A stretch of 30,237 nt of DNA, taken from positions 1-30,237 of the forward strand of contig CALAYL010000033.1 of assembly GCA_937894725.1 (NCBI GenBank), given 5' to 3'. The notes under the pieces are model-generated. The model did not search any database. It was not told the origin of the DNA and saw only the letters and a program-made list of their open reading frames with translations. The stretch's first letter is position 1. The number at the start of each line of letters is the position of its first letter. This DNA comes from an uncultured Bacteroidota bacterium (GTDB taxonomy: Bacteria > Bacteroidota > Bacteroidia > Chitinophagales > LD1). Both the position numbers and the translations under genes were made by a program. This document shows positions 16,243-25,690 of this stretch, piece after piece.

Positions 16243-16257
16243 GGTGTAGTTTGTTTT

Positions 16258-16818
16258 CTAGACAAAAAAAGAAGAAGGTAGAGTGGATACTCGATTTGTT
16301 GAGATACATACCACATTGTTATTAAATAGGAGTTGATCTGTGGTCGTATTTTTTGGGAGTTTATAAATTCTATCGTTGCCTTTGTCAAAAATAAAGAACT
16401 CGTAATAGTTGAAAGAATTAATCTTGATGTTTTCTTCGAGCAGTGGTACTGTTTCAGGGTTCGCTTCAAATGAAAATATACGCCCATTAGAGCCAACTAC
16501 AGTAGAGGCGTACAATGAAACAAACCCGATATTGGCACCGATATCCACCATATTGTCATCTTTTGCCAGCAATTGTTTTAACAGATTTAATATCCCCTTT
16601 TCATAAGTGCCTTTGTAATAAATTTCGTGTTCTACGCCTGCTTTGTCTTGTGCGGGATGCATTGTCATCACAAAGTTGTGTAGCGTATTTGCTATGATCT
16701 TTTCCTTTGGTTTTTGAATCAAAAAATAAAGCAAATACTTTGCAAATTTTCGAGTACCAAAGGTATTTAAGTCGATGATGCTATCGGCTACTTTCTGTAC
16801 AAACGTATTATCTACCAT
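16258..16818 (-). pseudogene. FkbM-type methyltransferase, C-terminally truncated
   Basis: The 186-residue frame matches the start of the FkbM methyltransferase fold. The SAM-binding motif NMVDIGANIGFVSLYAS is at residues 89-105 and FSFEANPETVPLLEENIKIN at 116-135. The family continues with a TLDDF-like segment and then the conserved KIDVEGAE, about 90 residues further. Here the frame stops at VSTLPSSFFV, at the place where the TLD motif begins, so the metal/SAM-facing C-terminal half is missing. The remaining 15 nt before the glycosyltransferase start encode nothing more. It is therefore either a pseudogene left by a deletion that joined it to the next gene, or a minimal protein of unclear activity. 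It heads the glycan operon. Confidence 0.7.
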
Positions 16819-16915
16819 GGTGCGAATATATTTAATTTGAATTATTGATTTTGTTTCAAAATTGGTAATCTCACGCTATTGAAGTAATTATGCGCAAATG
16901 GCAACAATAATATAA

Positions 16916-18379
16916 ATGGGCGTAGTCAAAAGACAAGGAATAAAAAACACCATCAGTTCTTATTTAGGAATTTTGATAGGATTCGCGAGCCTCATCGTGA
17001 TACAACCTAAGTTGCTACCTCCAGAAGTGATAGGTCTCAGCAGAGTAATGTTTGCTTTTTCAACCTTAGTGGGCACGTTGATTCCACTGGGTGCAGGCAA
17101 TATCTGCATCCGATACTTCCCAAAGTTTTTTAACGCAGAGAAAAAACATCATGGATTTTTCGGCTTTTTAGCACTTTTTCCTGTTTTAGGTTCTTTGCTC
17201 GTATTTCTCGCTATTCTCATATTGAAAGATTGGATTGTAGCCAAATACGCTACCCAATCACCACTATTTGAAACGTACTTCTACCTTGTATTCCCATTTA
17301 GTGTGTTTATGGGCTTGACCTCCCTTTTCACCACTTATCTTTCTGCACTTTATAAATCGACTATCCCTGCCTATTTAAGCGATGTGATAGTGCGTATATT
17401 ATATATCGGCTTGATACTTTTTTATTATTATCAATACCTATCACTTTCACAGTTCATGATTGGTTATGTGCTGATTTATTTTGCACAACTGCTTGCACTT
17501 GCATTCTATTTGATTATAGTGGGCAATCCTTCCTTCCATGTCGATTGGCACAAACTCAAGTCAGAAAACATCAAAGACATGACCTATTTCGGTTTTTATG
17601 TTTCGGTAGCGGGCTTTGCTAGTTTAGGACTCAACACCATTGATGCCGTCATACTCGGGGCCTATGGTTTAGGCACGTTAGGTATTTATACGGTTGTCGC
17701 ATTTATACCTACCATTATTCAAACGCCACTCAATGCTCTCGATAGAATTTCTGCTCCAAAAATCGCCTTTGCACTACATGAAAATGACACCAAAGAGCTC
17801 AAGAATATCTATTATAAATCTTGCAAATACCTTTTTGTGATTGGACTTTATCTAGCGGTGATGATAAACCTAAACATAGGATCGTTGCTCTCCATGATAA
17901 AACCAGAATACCTTGCTGCATTACCAATTGTGCCGATTGTGAGCATTGGCTATGTACTCAATATGCTGGGTGGCACGAGCCTTACATTGCTTTTTTATTC
18001 GGGTAAAAAATGGGAGTCAGCACTACTTTTGATGGGCGCTTTTATGATTACACTAGTGCTAGATTTGATATTGATACCTCAGCTGGGAATGGTAGGCGCA
18101 GCATATGCTATATCTATTACCGCGTTGATTTTTACATGGCTAAAATGGTACTTAGTCAAACGAAAATTTGGACTACAACCTTATGACACATCCTTTGCTC
18201 AAATCACTGCCATCGGTTTGATTGTTTATGTTGTAGGTTACTTTTTCCCAACTATCCAAAACCCTGTACTCTCCATTTTTGCGATAGGCAGTGTAGGTAC
18301 GCTCATCTATGCCGCACTCATCGTATGGTTTAAAATTATAGCTATCCGATTTGAAAACGGAAAAATTAAAATTGACTAA
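16916..18379 (+). CDS. Polysaccharide flippase, Wzx/MOP family
   Basis: The 487-residue protein is almost wholly made of hydrophobic segments (about 12-14 membrane spans). It begins GIKNTISSYLGILIGFASLIVIQPKLL, typical of the first helix of MOP-superfamily polysaccharide biosynthesis (Wzx, RfbX-like) proteins. The mid region has GYVLNMLGGTSLTLLFYSGK and the end is basic and soluble. Such flippases move undecaprenyl-diphosphate-linked oligosaccharides across the inner membrane. It lies divergent to the truncated FkbM gene with 97 bp between starts and ends 7 bp from the ruvB stop. It would export the glycan made by the neighbouring transferases. The start is the first ATG of the frame. Confidence 0.87.
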   Translation: MGVVKRQGIKNTISSYLGILIGFASLIVIQPKLLPPEVIGLSRVMFAFSTLVGTLIPLGAGNICIRYFPKFFNAEKKHHGFFGFLALFPVLGSLLVFLAILILKDWIVAKYATQSPLFETYFYLVFPFSVFMGLTSLFTTYLSALYKSTIPAYLSDVIVRILYIGLILFYYYQYLSLSQFMIGYVLIYFAQLLALAFYLIIVGNPSFHVDWHKLKSENIKDMTYFGFYVSVAGFASLGLNTIDAVILGAYGLGTLGIYTVVAFIPTIIQTPLNALDRISAPKIAFALHENDTKELKNIYYKSCKYLFVIGLYLAVMINLNIGSLLSMIKPEYLAALPIVPIVSIGYVLNMLGGTSLTLLFYSGKKWESALLLMGAFMITLVLDLILIPQLGMVGAAYAISITALIFTWLKWYLVKRKFGLQPYDTSFAQITAIGLIVYVVGYFFPTIQNPVLSIFAIGSVGTLIYAALIVWFKIIAIRFENGKIKID

Positions 18380-18386
18380 ATTTTAT

Positions 18387-19412
18387 TTAGTTAAAAAGTG
18401 AACCGCTGCTTGCTGGAGGCACTTTGCCCACATGTCTATATGCCTTGTCTGTAACCTCTCTCCCTCTAGGAGTTCGTTTCAAAAAACCTTGCATAATGAG
18501 GTAAGGCTCATACACTTCTTCGATAGTGCCAGACTCCTCTCCCACTGCGGTAGCTATGGTAGTCAAGCCCACAGGTCCGCCCTTAAATTTATCGATGATT
18601 GTGGTGATAATGCGATTGTCCATTTCATCTAATCCATGGGCATCTACATTCAAGGCTTCGAGCGCATATTGTGCTATATCTAAGGTGATGGTTCCATCGC
18701 CTTTTATCTGTGCAAAATCACGAACTCTTCGCAGTAGCAAATTGGCTATACGAGGAGTACCTCGACTTCTACGGGCAATCTCGAGGGCAGCTTGCTCATG
18801 GATAGGTGTTTTGAGAATAGCGCATGAGCGTTTGATGATATTGGAAAGCACCTCAGAGTTGTAATATTCTAAGCGGCAGGTAATACCAAATCGAGAACGA
18901 AGCGGTGCCGTAAGCAAGCCAGACCGAGTGGTGGCTCCTACGAGTGTAAAGGGATTGAGGGCAATCTGAATAGATCGAGCATTTGGCCCTGTTTCAATCA
19001 TAATGTCAATCTTGAAATCTTCCATGGCACTATACAAATACTCTTCAACCACTGGTGAAAGTCGATGAATTTCGTCAATAAAAAGCACATCATTGGGTTC
19101 AAGATTGGTCAATAGGCCAGCCAAATCACCTGGCTTTTCGAGCACAGGGCCAGAAGAAATCTTCATACTCACATTGAGCTCGTTGGCCACAATATGCGAC
19201 AAAGTTGTCTTACCCAATCCTGGAGGGCCGTGCAAAAGCAAGTGGTCTAGCGATTCGCCTCTTCGTTTGGCAGCCTCAATAAAAATGAAAAGATTTTCAA
19301 TAATTTGAGGTTGCCCTTTAAAATCATCAATTGATTTAGGGCGCAGTGCGCGCTCTATTTCTTGATCTTCTGGGGCTAGATTTTGGTCGTGCAAATGTAA
19401 ATTATCGTCCAT
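18387..19412 (-). CDS. ruvB: Holliday junction branch migration helicase RuvB
   Basis: The 341-residue protein is a complete RuvB, the hexameric AAA+ motor that drives Holliday junctions with RuvA and RuvC. Walker A GPPGLGKTT (about residues 65-73), Walker B FIDEIHRL (about 115-122), the sensor region ATTRSGLLTAPLRSRFG and the C-terminal winged-helix segment GFLKRTPRGR are all present. Length matches the family norm (about 340). The start at 19412 is divergent from queG. The stop is 7 bp from the flippase stop, so the two genes are convergent with almost no space. ruvA and ruvC are elsewhere. Confidence 0.98.
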   Translation of the reverse strand: MDDNLHLHDQNLAPEDQEIERALRPKSIDDFKGQPQIIENLFIFIEAAKRRGESLDHLLLHGPPGLGKTTLSHIVANELNVSMKISSGPVLEKPGDLAGLLTNLEPNDVLFIDEIHRLSPVVEEYLYSAMEDFKIDIMIETGPNARSIQIALNPFTLVGATTRSGLLTAPLRSRFGITCRLEYYNSEVLSNIIKRSCAILKTPIHEQAALEIARRSRGTPRIANLLLRRVRDFAQIKGDGTITLDIAQYALEALNVDAHGLDEMDNRIITTIIDKFKGGPVGLTTIATAVGEESGTIEEVYEPYLIMQGFLKRTPRGREVTDKAYRHVGKVPPASSGSLFN

Positions 19413-19460
19413 GAGTTTGTAAAGATGGTTTTGATTTGCTTAATTTCAAAGATTATTTTG

Positions 19461-20390
19461 ATGATGGACAAATTTTTTCTTTCTCAAAAAATAAAACAAC
19501 TCGCAAAAGAGTTAGGTTTTATGGACTGTGGTATCGCTAAGGCAGAGCGCCTGAGCGATGCAGAGCGCTTTTTAGAAGGCTGGCTCAATCAGCATAAACA
19601 AGGAAAAATGAACTACCTCGAAAATCATTTTGATAAGCGAGTAGATCCTACAAAATTGGTAGAGGGGACAAGGTCGGTAATTTCGCTTTCGTATAATTAT
19701 TTTACGGATCAAAAACAGCTTGACCCAGATGCGCCTAAAATCGCCATGTATGCCATGGGCCAAGATTATCACGACATAGTGAGGGTAAAATTAAATTCAT
19801 TTTTGGCCAAAATCAAAGAAATAGATAATACGATAAATGGGCGTTCATTTGTAGATACCGCGCCTGTTTTAGAAAGAGCATGGGCACAAAAAGCGGGAAT
19901 AGGGTGGATAGGGAAAAACAGTTTGATATTGACAAAGAGAAGAGGGTCGTATTTTTTTCTTTGTGAAATCATGCTCGATGTAGAACTAGCATATGACAGT
20001 CCCGTAGCCGATTTTTGTGGTAAATGTACGAAGTGTATAGATGCTTGTCCTACTCATGCGCTGGATACTCCATTCAGTATAGATGGGTCAAAATGTATTT
20101 CATATTATACGATTGAATTGAAAGATGCAGTGTTGCCGAGTGAGTTGAAAGGAAAGTTTGAAAATTGGATGTTTGGATGCGATATTTGTCAGCAGGTTTG
20201 CCCTATCAATTCACAGTCTATACCTCATATAGAATCAGCATTTCAGCCACACCCAGACTTACTTTCTATGACAAAAAAAGATTGGGAAGAGCTAGATGAA
20301 AAAAAATTCCAATTACTATTTAAAGGTTCTGCAGTGAAGCGCACAAAATTCACAGGATTGAGTAGAAATATTGATTTCTTAAAGAGCTGA
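19461..20390 (+). CDS. queG: Epoxyqueuosine reductase QueG, short form
   Basis: This protein reduces epoxyqueuosine to queuosine in tRNA with a cobalamin cofactor and two [4Fe-4S] clusters. The frame extends to 19425, but the ATG at 19461 (two Met codons in a row) is preferred because family members start MxxxFLSQKIKQLAKELGF-like; it gives 309 residues. In the longer numbering the conserved SFVDTAPVLERAWAQKAG is near residue 145, cluster motif CGKCTKCIDACP at 198-209, and the second group CDICQQVCP at 252-260. The C-terminal HEAT-repeat region found in E. coli-size QueG (about 380 residues) is absent, as in many short homologues. It is divergent from ruvB. Confidence 0.95.
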   Translation: MMDKFFLSQKIKQLAKELGFMDCGIAKAERLSDAERFLEGWLNQHKQGKMNYLENHFDKRVDPTKLVEGTRSVISLSYNYFTDQKQLDPDAPKIAMYAMGQDYHDIVRVKLNSFLAKIKEIDNTINGRSFVDTAPVLERAWAQKAGIGWIGKNSLILTKRRGSYFFLCEIMLDVELAYDSPVADFCGKCTKCIDACPTHALDTPFSIDGSKCISYYTIELKDAVLPSELKGKFENWMFGCDICQQVCPINSQSIPHIESAFQPHPDLLSMTKKDWEELDEKKFQLLFKGSAVKRTKFTGLSRNIDFLKS

Positions 20391-20403
20391 CATTTGTTTT
20401 GGA

Positions 20404-22920
20404 TTACAGGTTCTTTTTAATCGTGAAATGGAAGGTAGTACCTTCTCCATATACTGAATCTACCCAAATTTCTCCCGAATGATGATTTATTACTTTTTTA
20501 CAAATTGCTAGACCGATACCAGTACCACTATATTCGGTATCATTGTGCAATCGTTGAAAAATCTGAAATATTTTTTCTTGAAACTCCTTCTTTATCCCTA
20601 TTCCATTATCCTCCACGCTGATTTGATGGTGCGTGGCCGTTTGGCAATAGCGTACATTTATTTTGATTGCCTGATCAGGTTTTGTAAACTTCATCGCATT
20701 ATCAACCAAATTTTGTAACAACTGAGTCAGCATATACGGTTCTGCCATTATCGTAGGTAGATTCTCAAATTCAATTTGGGCATTTTTAGCGTTAATATTT
20801 GATTCTAAATTTTTAGTTACTACAAACATGAGCTCACTTAGATTGGCTTCAACAAAAGGCCTTGAAATTGAGTTTACTCTCGAGTAGTTTAGTAAATCAG
20901 CTATCAAATTGCGCATTCGAGTCGAAGAAGAGATACAAAAATTAATAAACTCTTTGCCTTCATCTCCTAGTGCGGATCCGTGTCTTTGTTCTAAAAGTTG
21001 TAAGAAACTTATAATCGTTTTTAGTGGACTTTGAAGGTCATGAGAAGCCACATAGGCAAACTTTTCTAATTCATCATTTGAATGAGTTAACTTATCGTTC
21101 TTTTCCTCTAACTCTAATTGTGCTTTTTTGAGTTCAGTAACGTCTAGTATCACTACTAATCCAAATATGATTTCATTTTGTTCATTGCGAATAGGTGTAG
21201 TATTCACAAGATACGACCTGCCAAATTCATCAATTTGCATTTGGTCACTATGCCCCTCCACTACCTTCTGATATCGAATTGCTCGCTCTTTCAATACCTC
21301 CATATCTTCGCCTGTATCTAATACATGCCTACCCTCGATCTGATCCTTAGGTAAACTTATCGAGCCTACCAGTGAGCCTTCTGCAAGGTGATATACTAGT
21401 TTTTTGTCAAAAACATAAATAGCTGAGTTAGGTACATTTCGTGCTATTTGGCGATACAAACTTTCTGAATATTTAAGCCTTCGCTCATTTTCCTTTAATT
21501 CTGACAAGTCGGTAATAACGGTCACGATTGACTTAGAATCTTGGTTTTGTAACGAAATAGACTGTTTCGCTACTCTCAAAAATGCGGGAGTGTTTAATTT
21601 TTTAAATTTATACTCCGTGCTATATTCAAATAAAATATTAGGATCTAAAATAGCATATTCATTATAGATTTTACTTTGTTCTGCAAAACTATCATCTTCA
21701 AAAACATCATTTTCAAATGCTCCATTCAATTTGTCTTGTGTCAATTTAAAAAAGCTAAGGAAAGCCTGATTTGCAAGAATTATCTCTCCATGGCTACTTT
21801 TTACATAAATGAGGTTTGGATTAGTATCGATCAATTTTTGTAAAAAAAGATTTTGCTTTTTTATTTCTTCTTGAGCTATCGTTTTAAAATTAATCTCTCG
21901 TTCGAGTTCTAAAGTTCTATCTTTTACCTTTTGATCTAGCTCTTCATTTAATTTTAATAACTGAGACTCGAAATTTTTTCTATCCGATATATCTCTGACA
22001 TGTAACAACACGGACAACTTCCCATTATACTCAATAATACCAGACTTCACAGCTACAGGTATTTCTCTCCCAGAAACATGAATTATCTCTGCATCAAAAG
22101 TATCTAACTCCCCCATGGAGATACTTCTTTGACGACTATCAAACAGATGTAAATCGGCAGTAAAATCTCTTGCGTTCTTACCTAAAAGTAGGTCTCGAGT
22201 GAGACCATGTAAAATACATCCAGCATCATTTACATCCAAAATAGTACCTTCAAAATCCTCAACAAATATGGCTTCTGGAGAATTGAGAAATAAATCCTTA
22301 AATCTCTTCTCACTAACTTTTAATGCCTCTTCAACCAATTTTCGCTCTTTGATCTCAGCCACCATGTGATAATTGGCAATAGTCAATGCTCGTGTCCGTT
22401 TTTCGACCTCCTCCTCTAGCTGCTCTTTTACCTGATTTTTACGCTCTTCGTCTAGTATTTTATTCGTCACATCCTTGATTACACCAAAAGATCCAATAAA
22501 CTCTCGATTGGTATTATAGGCTGGTATCCCCTTTATTTCAGTAGTGATGACAGTACCATCTTTTTTGGCTGCCTTTGTTGCATATACATCGGTGAACCCT
22601 TTACGTCTTCGCTGTAATCGAACCGCTAATGCATCACTATCCAGCGAATCATAAAACATTATAATAGATTTCCCTTCAATTTCATGCCATCCATAGCCTA
22701 GAATATCTAAAAAAGCTTGATTACAAAATAGCACTTTCCCCTCAAAATCTGACAGTACTACTGGATTTACATGCCAATTATATACATAGCTTCGCAAGAG
22801 CTCGTGACTTACTCCATGTTTTTCAAGCATTTTATAATCATTTAAGATGTCTTGAAAAACATCCCCTAAAATTGTCATCCTATTTTTGTCTTGTTGCATG
22901 TATGATTTCAAATTACGCAA
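20404..22920 (-). CDS. Soluble multi-PAS hybrid-free histidine kinase
   Basis: The 838-residue protein has no membrane segment. It has four PAS-type domains at about residues 50-165, 205-320, 355-480 and 485-605, separated by charged coiled-coil linkers. These are followed by a HisKA dimerisation domain with the phospho-acceptor His627 in FAYVASHDLQSPLKT, and an HATPase domain with N box NLVDNAMKF (about 737), G1 DNGIGI (771-776) and G2 GTGIGLAI (799-806). No receiver or output domain is fused, so the partner response regulator is elsewhere. The sensed signal is unknown; cytoplasmic PAS domains often sense redox, light or small ligands. It ends 13 bp from queG and its start is 47 bp from purT on the other strand. 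Confidence 0.93.
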   Translation of the reverse strand: MRNLKSYMQQDKNRMTILGDVFQDILNDYKMLEKHGVSHELLRSYVYNWHVNPVVLSDFEGKVLFCNQAFLDILGYGWHEIEGKSIIMFYDSLDSDALAVRLQRRRKGFTDVYATKAAKKDGTVITTEIKGIPAYNTNREFIGSFGVIKDVTNKILDEERKNQVKEQLEEEVEKRTRALTIANYHMVAEIKERKLVEEALKVSEKRFKDLFLNSPEAIFVEDFEGTILDVNDAGCILHGLTRDLLLGKNARDFTADLHLFDSRQRSISMGELDTFDAEIIHVSGREIPVAVKSGIIEYNGKLSVLLHVRDISDRKNFESQLLKLNEELDQKVKDRTLELEREINFKTIAQEEIKKQNLFLQKLIDTNPNLIYVKSSHGEIILANQAFLSFFKLTQDKLNGAFENDVFEDDSFAEQSKIYNEYAILDPNILFEYSTEYKFKKLNTPAFLRVAKQSISLQNQDSKSIVTVITDLSELKENERRLKYSESLYRQIARNVPNSAIYVFDKKLVYHLAEGSLVGSISLPKDQIEGRHVLDTGEDMEVLKERAIRYQKVVEGHSDQMQIDEFGRSYLVNTTPIRNEQNEIIFGLVVILDVTELKKAQLELEEKNDKLTHSNDELEKFAYVASHDLQSPLKTIISFLQLLEQRHGSALGDEGKEFINFCISSSTRMRNLIADLLNYSRVNSISRPFVEANLSELMFVVTKNLESNINAKNAQIEFENLPTIMAEPYMLTQLLQNLVDNAMKFTKPDQAIKINVRYCQTATHHQISVEDNGIGIKKEFQEKIFQIFQRLHNDTEYSGTGIGLAICKKVINHHSGEIWVDSVYGEGTTFHFTIKKNL

Positions 22921-22967
22921 AATAATTTTGTAATGTTACACTCAACGCTAATATAACTTTATATCCA

Positions 22968-24134
22968 ATGCAAAAGAAAATTTTACTACTTGGTAGTGGT
23001 GAGTTAGGAAAAGAATTAACCATCGCTCTCCAACGACTAGGACAATATGTAATCGCTGTAGATAATTATGTAGGTGCGCCTGCCATGCAAGTGGCCCATG
23101 AAGCTGAAGTGGTAGATATGCTAGACGGCAGTGCCTTAGATCATTTGGTAGTCAAACATAGGCCAGACCTCATAGTTCCCGAAATTGAAGCTATACGAAC
23201 AGAACGTTTTTTTGATTATGAAAATCAAGGCATACAAGTGGTGCCCAGTGCCAAAGCCGCCAACTATACTATGAATCGAAAATTGATTCGAGATATGGCT
23301 TCTAAAGAATTAGGGCTTAAAACGGCAAAATATTTTTATGCAACTACCCAAGAGCAGTTTACAAAAGCAGTGATGGATATAGGATTGCCTTGTGTAGTGA
23401 AGCCGCTCATGTCTTCCTCTGGAAAAGGACAATCAATAGTACGAAATGAATTTGAAATTGTAGCTGCTTGGACGTATGCCATAGAGGGTAGTAGAGGTGA
23501 TTTGAAAGAAGTGATTATCGAAGAGTTTGTTCCATTTCACACAGAAATCACCTTGCTCACCGTCACTCAAAAAAATGGCGAAACCCTTTTTTGTCCACCT
23601 ATCGGGCATCGCCAAGAAAGGGGCGATTATATGGAAAGTTGGCAGCCATGTGCTATATCCGATACAGACCTAAAAGAAGCACAGCAAATGGCAGATAAAG
23701 TTACCAAAGCGCTCACTGGTGCTGGATTGTGGGGCGTAGAGTTTTTCTTGACAGACAAAGGCGTATATTTTTCCGAACTTTCTCCTCGTCCGCACGATAC
23801 TGGCATGGTAACTCTAGCAAATACACAAAACTTCACAGAATTTGAACTACATGCAAGAGCTATATTAGGCTTACCTATACATAGCATCGACTTACATAGA
23901 GCAGGTGTGAGTGCTGTCGTTTTGGCTACTAACGAAAGTAATAAAAAACCCGTTTTCTCAGGCATTTCAGCTGCGTTGTCATTGCCCAATACAGATGTAC
24001 GTATTTTTGGCAAACCTACTACGAGACTTAATAGACGTATGGCCCTAATGCTTATTAATGACACAATTGGTAGCGATATGACTTCACTTATTGCTACTTG
24101 TAAAGAACAAGCGAATAAGATAAAAGTAGATTAA
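22968..24134 (+). CDS. purT: Formate-dependent phosphoribosylglycinamide formyltransferase PurT
   Basis: The 388-residue protein is the ATP-grasp enzyme that makes formyl-GAR from GAR, formate and ATP in purine synthesis. It has the N-terminal LLLGSGELGKELTIALQRLG and YVGAPAMQVAH segments, the nucleotide-binding CVVKPLMSSSGKGQS loop, and the catalytic metal-binding VEFFLTDKGVYFSELSPRPHDTGMVTL segment. Length agrees with PurT (about 390). It stands alone on the plus strand, divergent from the histidine kinase. Its stop codon shares the TTAA palindrome with the convergent regulator gene. Confidence 0.97.
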   Translation: MQKKILLLGSGELGKELTIALQRLGQYVIAVDNYVGAPAMQVAHEAEVVDMLDGSALDHLVVKHRPDLIVPEIEAIRTERFFDYENQGIQVVPSAKAANYTMNRKLIRDMASKELGLKTAKYFYATTQEQFTKAVMDIGLPCVVKPLMSSSGKGQSIVRNEFEIVAAWTYAIEGSRGDLKEVIIEEFVPFHTEITLLTVTQKNGETLFCPPIGHRQERGDYMESWQPCAISDTDLKEAQQMADKVTKALTGAGLWGVEFFLTDKGVYFSELSPRPHDTGMVTLANTQNFTEFELHARAILGLPIHSIDLHRAGVSAVVLATNESNKKPVFSGISAALSLPNTDVRIFGKPTTRLNRRMALMLINDTIGSDMTSLIATCKEQANKIKVD

Positions 24135-25612
24135 ATATTTTCGCCCTTGATTACTTTTTCTCTCAAAACCTGATAGGCCGCTAACATTTTTTTCTTTGAT
24201 TCGTTGGTATCTACAGCACTGGCGTTATTGCGTTTGGCATCAAAGTATTGTTGAATCTCAGTAGATTGAAATTTTGCATCATTGATAAACTGTATTTTCT
24301 TTTTCAACGCATCAGACAGTACAAAACCAATGGTCACCGAATTGTTTTTGTTGTCTAGCTCTGCCAATGGCATAAGGATAGAGATAGTCAAATACTCATT
24401 TCCCTGTGGGCTTTGACTCACAAAAGCCGATATTTTAAAATCATCTTTCGATTCCATTTCTTCGTTGAGATAGCGTACAACTATACGGGTAATCTCTCTT
24501 CTAAATGACTGTTCTTTTTGCGTATAATCGAGATTAGTAGTGGCCTTTACCAAATGCATTTCTTTTGAAATTTCTTTCAGATTTTTGTCCGCCTCTTTAC
24601 TACTATATCGGATAAAAAACAATTCTGTAATCCCAAAATACTTTGGCAATACATTCGTAATACGAGTCATCAACATTTCGGGAGATGCGTTGTACTTTTG
24701 CATGAGATTGACTAAATATTTGGACTTAAATCGTGTGGCAGAAAAAAAGTATTCTAAATCTTTGATAAGCATCTCCTTTTCAATATGTAAAGCTTGTGCA
24801 AAATAAGATGCTTTAAAATTGTTGATAACATGGTCAAAGGAAGACACTTCAAGCCAGGATGTAGTGTAGGGGCGCTTTTTAAGACCTAACAACTCAAAGC
24901 CCAGTTCTCGTCCAAATAAAAATATCTTTTGCGATTCGGTCAACTTAGCATTATATATCAACTGCCTTTTTTCAGGAATATAAACCGATCGCAAGGTAGC
25001 CAATTCGCTCCCTTTTTTAAAACTGTACTTCAGTACATTGTATCCTCTATTTTTTTCTAATAAATGTTGATATAACGTAGAAGATACATCACTCACATGT
25101 TCACCAAAATTTTCTTTACGAAATAGTGCTGCAGCATCTTCTATTTCTTCAAAATAATTTTCATTCAATTCCTGATAAGCTCTCAGGCACAAAAAATAAA
25201 AGTGATCTCTATCTAGCTGATAGTTCCTAGCTATCTCCAAACCGGCATTGATAAAGGCAGATACCTTATAAGGGTCTTTGAGCAAAATAGCGAGCAAAGC
25301 AGTCTTTTCAATACCAAATGTTTCTAACAAATCGTCATTTACAATCTCCAAATTGAGATAATGAGCGATGGGAGCTAAGTCTTTATTCACCTTCAAAGTG
25401 ACTAACTGGTCATAGGGTATTTTGTATGCTTCTGCCAACTGCATTATTTTTTTCGGATTGGGATATTTCTTTCCATTTTCGATTTCGTTGAGATACGAAA
25501 TTGATATACCCGATTTTTTTGACACTTCTTTGAGTGAAAGCTTCTCTTCTAAACGGATTTTCTTGAGTTTCAAACCCAATACGATTTTGATATATTCGTT
25601 TGACTGTTGCAT
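24131..25612 (-). CDS. ScfR/RamB-like regulator of the glyoxylate bypass
   Basis: The frame is open to 25675, but the ATG at 25612 (MQQSNEYIK) gives a normal 493-residue protein beginning just before the helix-turn-helix, and clears the aceB promoter region. The N-terminal XRE helix-turn-helix is seen in SLKEVSKKSGISISYLNEIENGK. A long central part resembles the M78 peptidase-like sensor domain of ScfR/RamB/PrpR-type regulators. The expected HExxH zinc motif is replaced by RELGF in FLFGRELGFELL, so it should bind a ligand and not cut protein. The family controls acetate, propionate and glyoxylate genes in response to acyl-CoA or acids. It is divergent from aceB, which it most likely controls. 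The C-terminal Cys-rich zone of classic ScfR is missing. Confidence 0.82.
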   Translation of the reverse strand: MQQSNEYIKIVLGLKLKKIRLEEKLSLKEVSKKSGISISYLNEIENGKKYPNPKKIMQLAEAYKIPYDQLVTLKVNKDLAPIAHYLNLEIVNDDLLETFGIEKTALLAILLKDPYKVSAFINAGLEIARNYQLDRDHFYFLCLRAYQELNENYFEEIEDAAALFRKENFGEHVSDVSSTLYQHLLEKNRGYNVLKYSFKKGSELATLRSVYIPEKRQLIYNAKLTESQKIFLFGRELGFELLGLKKRPYTTSWLEVSSFDHVINNFKASYFAQALHIEKEMLIKDLEYFFSATRFKSKYLVNLMQKYNASPEMLMTRITNVLPKYFGITELFFIRYSSKEADKNLKEISKEMHLVKATTNLDYTQKEQSFRREITRIVVRYLNEEMESKDDFKISAFVSQSPQGNEYLTISILMPLAELDNKNNSVTIGFVLSDALKKKIQFINDAKFQSTEIQQYFDAKRNNASAVDTNESKKKMLAAYQVLREKVIKGENI

Positions 25613-25640
25613 AATGTGAATATAACGTATTTTTCTCAAC

Positions 25641-25654
25641 AGCGAAAATTCGCT
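25641..25654. promoter_or_regulatory. Candidate operator AGCGAA-AA-TTCGCT
   Basis: A 6-bp inverted repeat with a 2-bp centre, AGCGAAAATTCGCT, ends 1 bp before the -33 box of the aceB promoter. It is between the regulator and aceB and is the best palindrome in the region. A dimeric helix-turn-helix protein could bind here to repress or activate both genes. Confidence 0.5.
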
Positions 25655-25655
25655 T

Positions 25656-25686
25656 TTTGATTTTTCTTTAAACAAAGCTACCTTTG
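25656..25686 (+). promoter_or_regulatory. aceB promoter, Bacteroidota-type TTTG-N19-TAnnTTTG
   Basis: TTTG at 25656-25659, a 19-bp spacer, and TACCTTTG at 25679-25686 match the Bacteroidota housekeeping sigma consensus. The aceB ATG begins at 25691, only 4 nt after the -7 box. The predicted transcript therefore starts at or very close to the start codon (leaderless or nearly so). A second inverted element CAAAG-CTAC-CTTTG (25673-25686) covers the -7 box; on the other strand it reads TAGCTTTG, also a -7-like match. Confidence 0.65.
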
Positions 25687-25690
25687 CGAT

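Noticed and set aside
16239..16496. 85-codon minus-strand ORF overlapping the FkbM gene, considered as its frameshifted continuation
   Set aside because: It does not carry the missing KIDVEGAE part and is an alternate-frame reading of the same DNA.
18526..18864. 112-codon plus-strand ORF within ruvB
   Set aside because: Antisense of a complete, conserved ruvB gene.
23627..24064. 145-codon minus-strand ORF within purT
   Set aside because: Antisense shadow of conserved purT coding sequence; no independent start signal.
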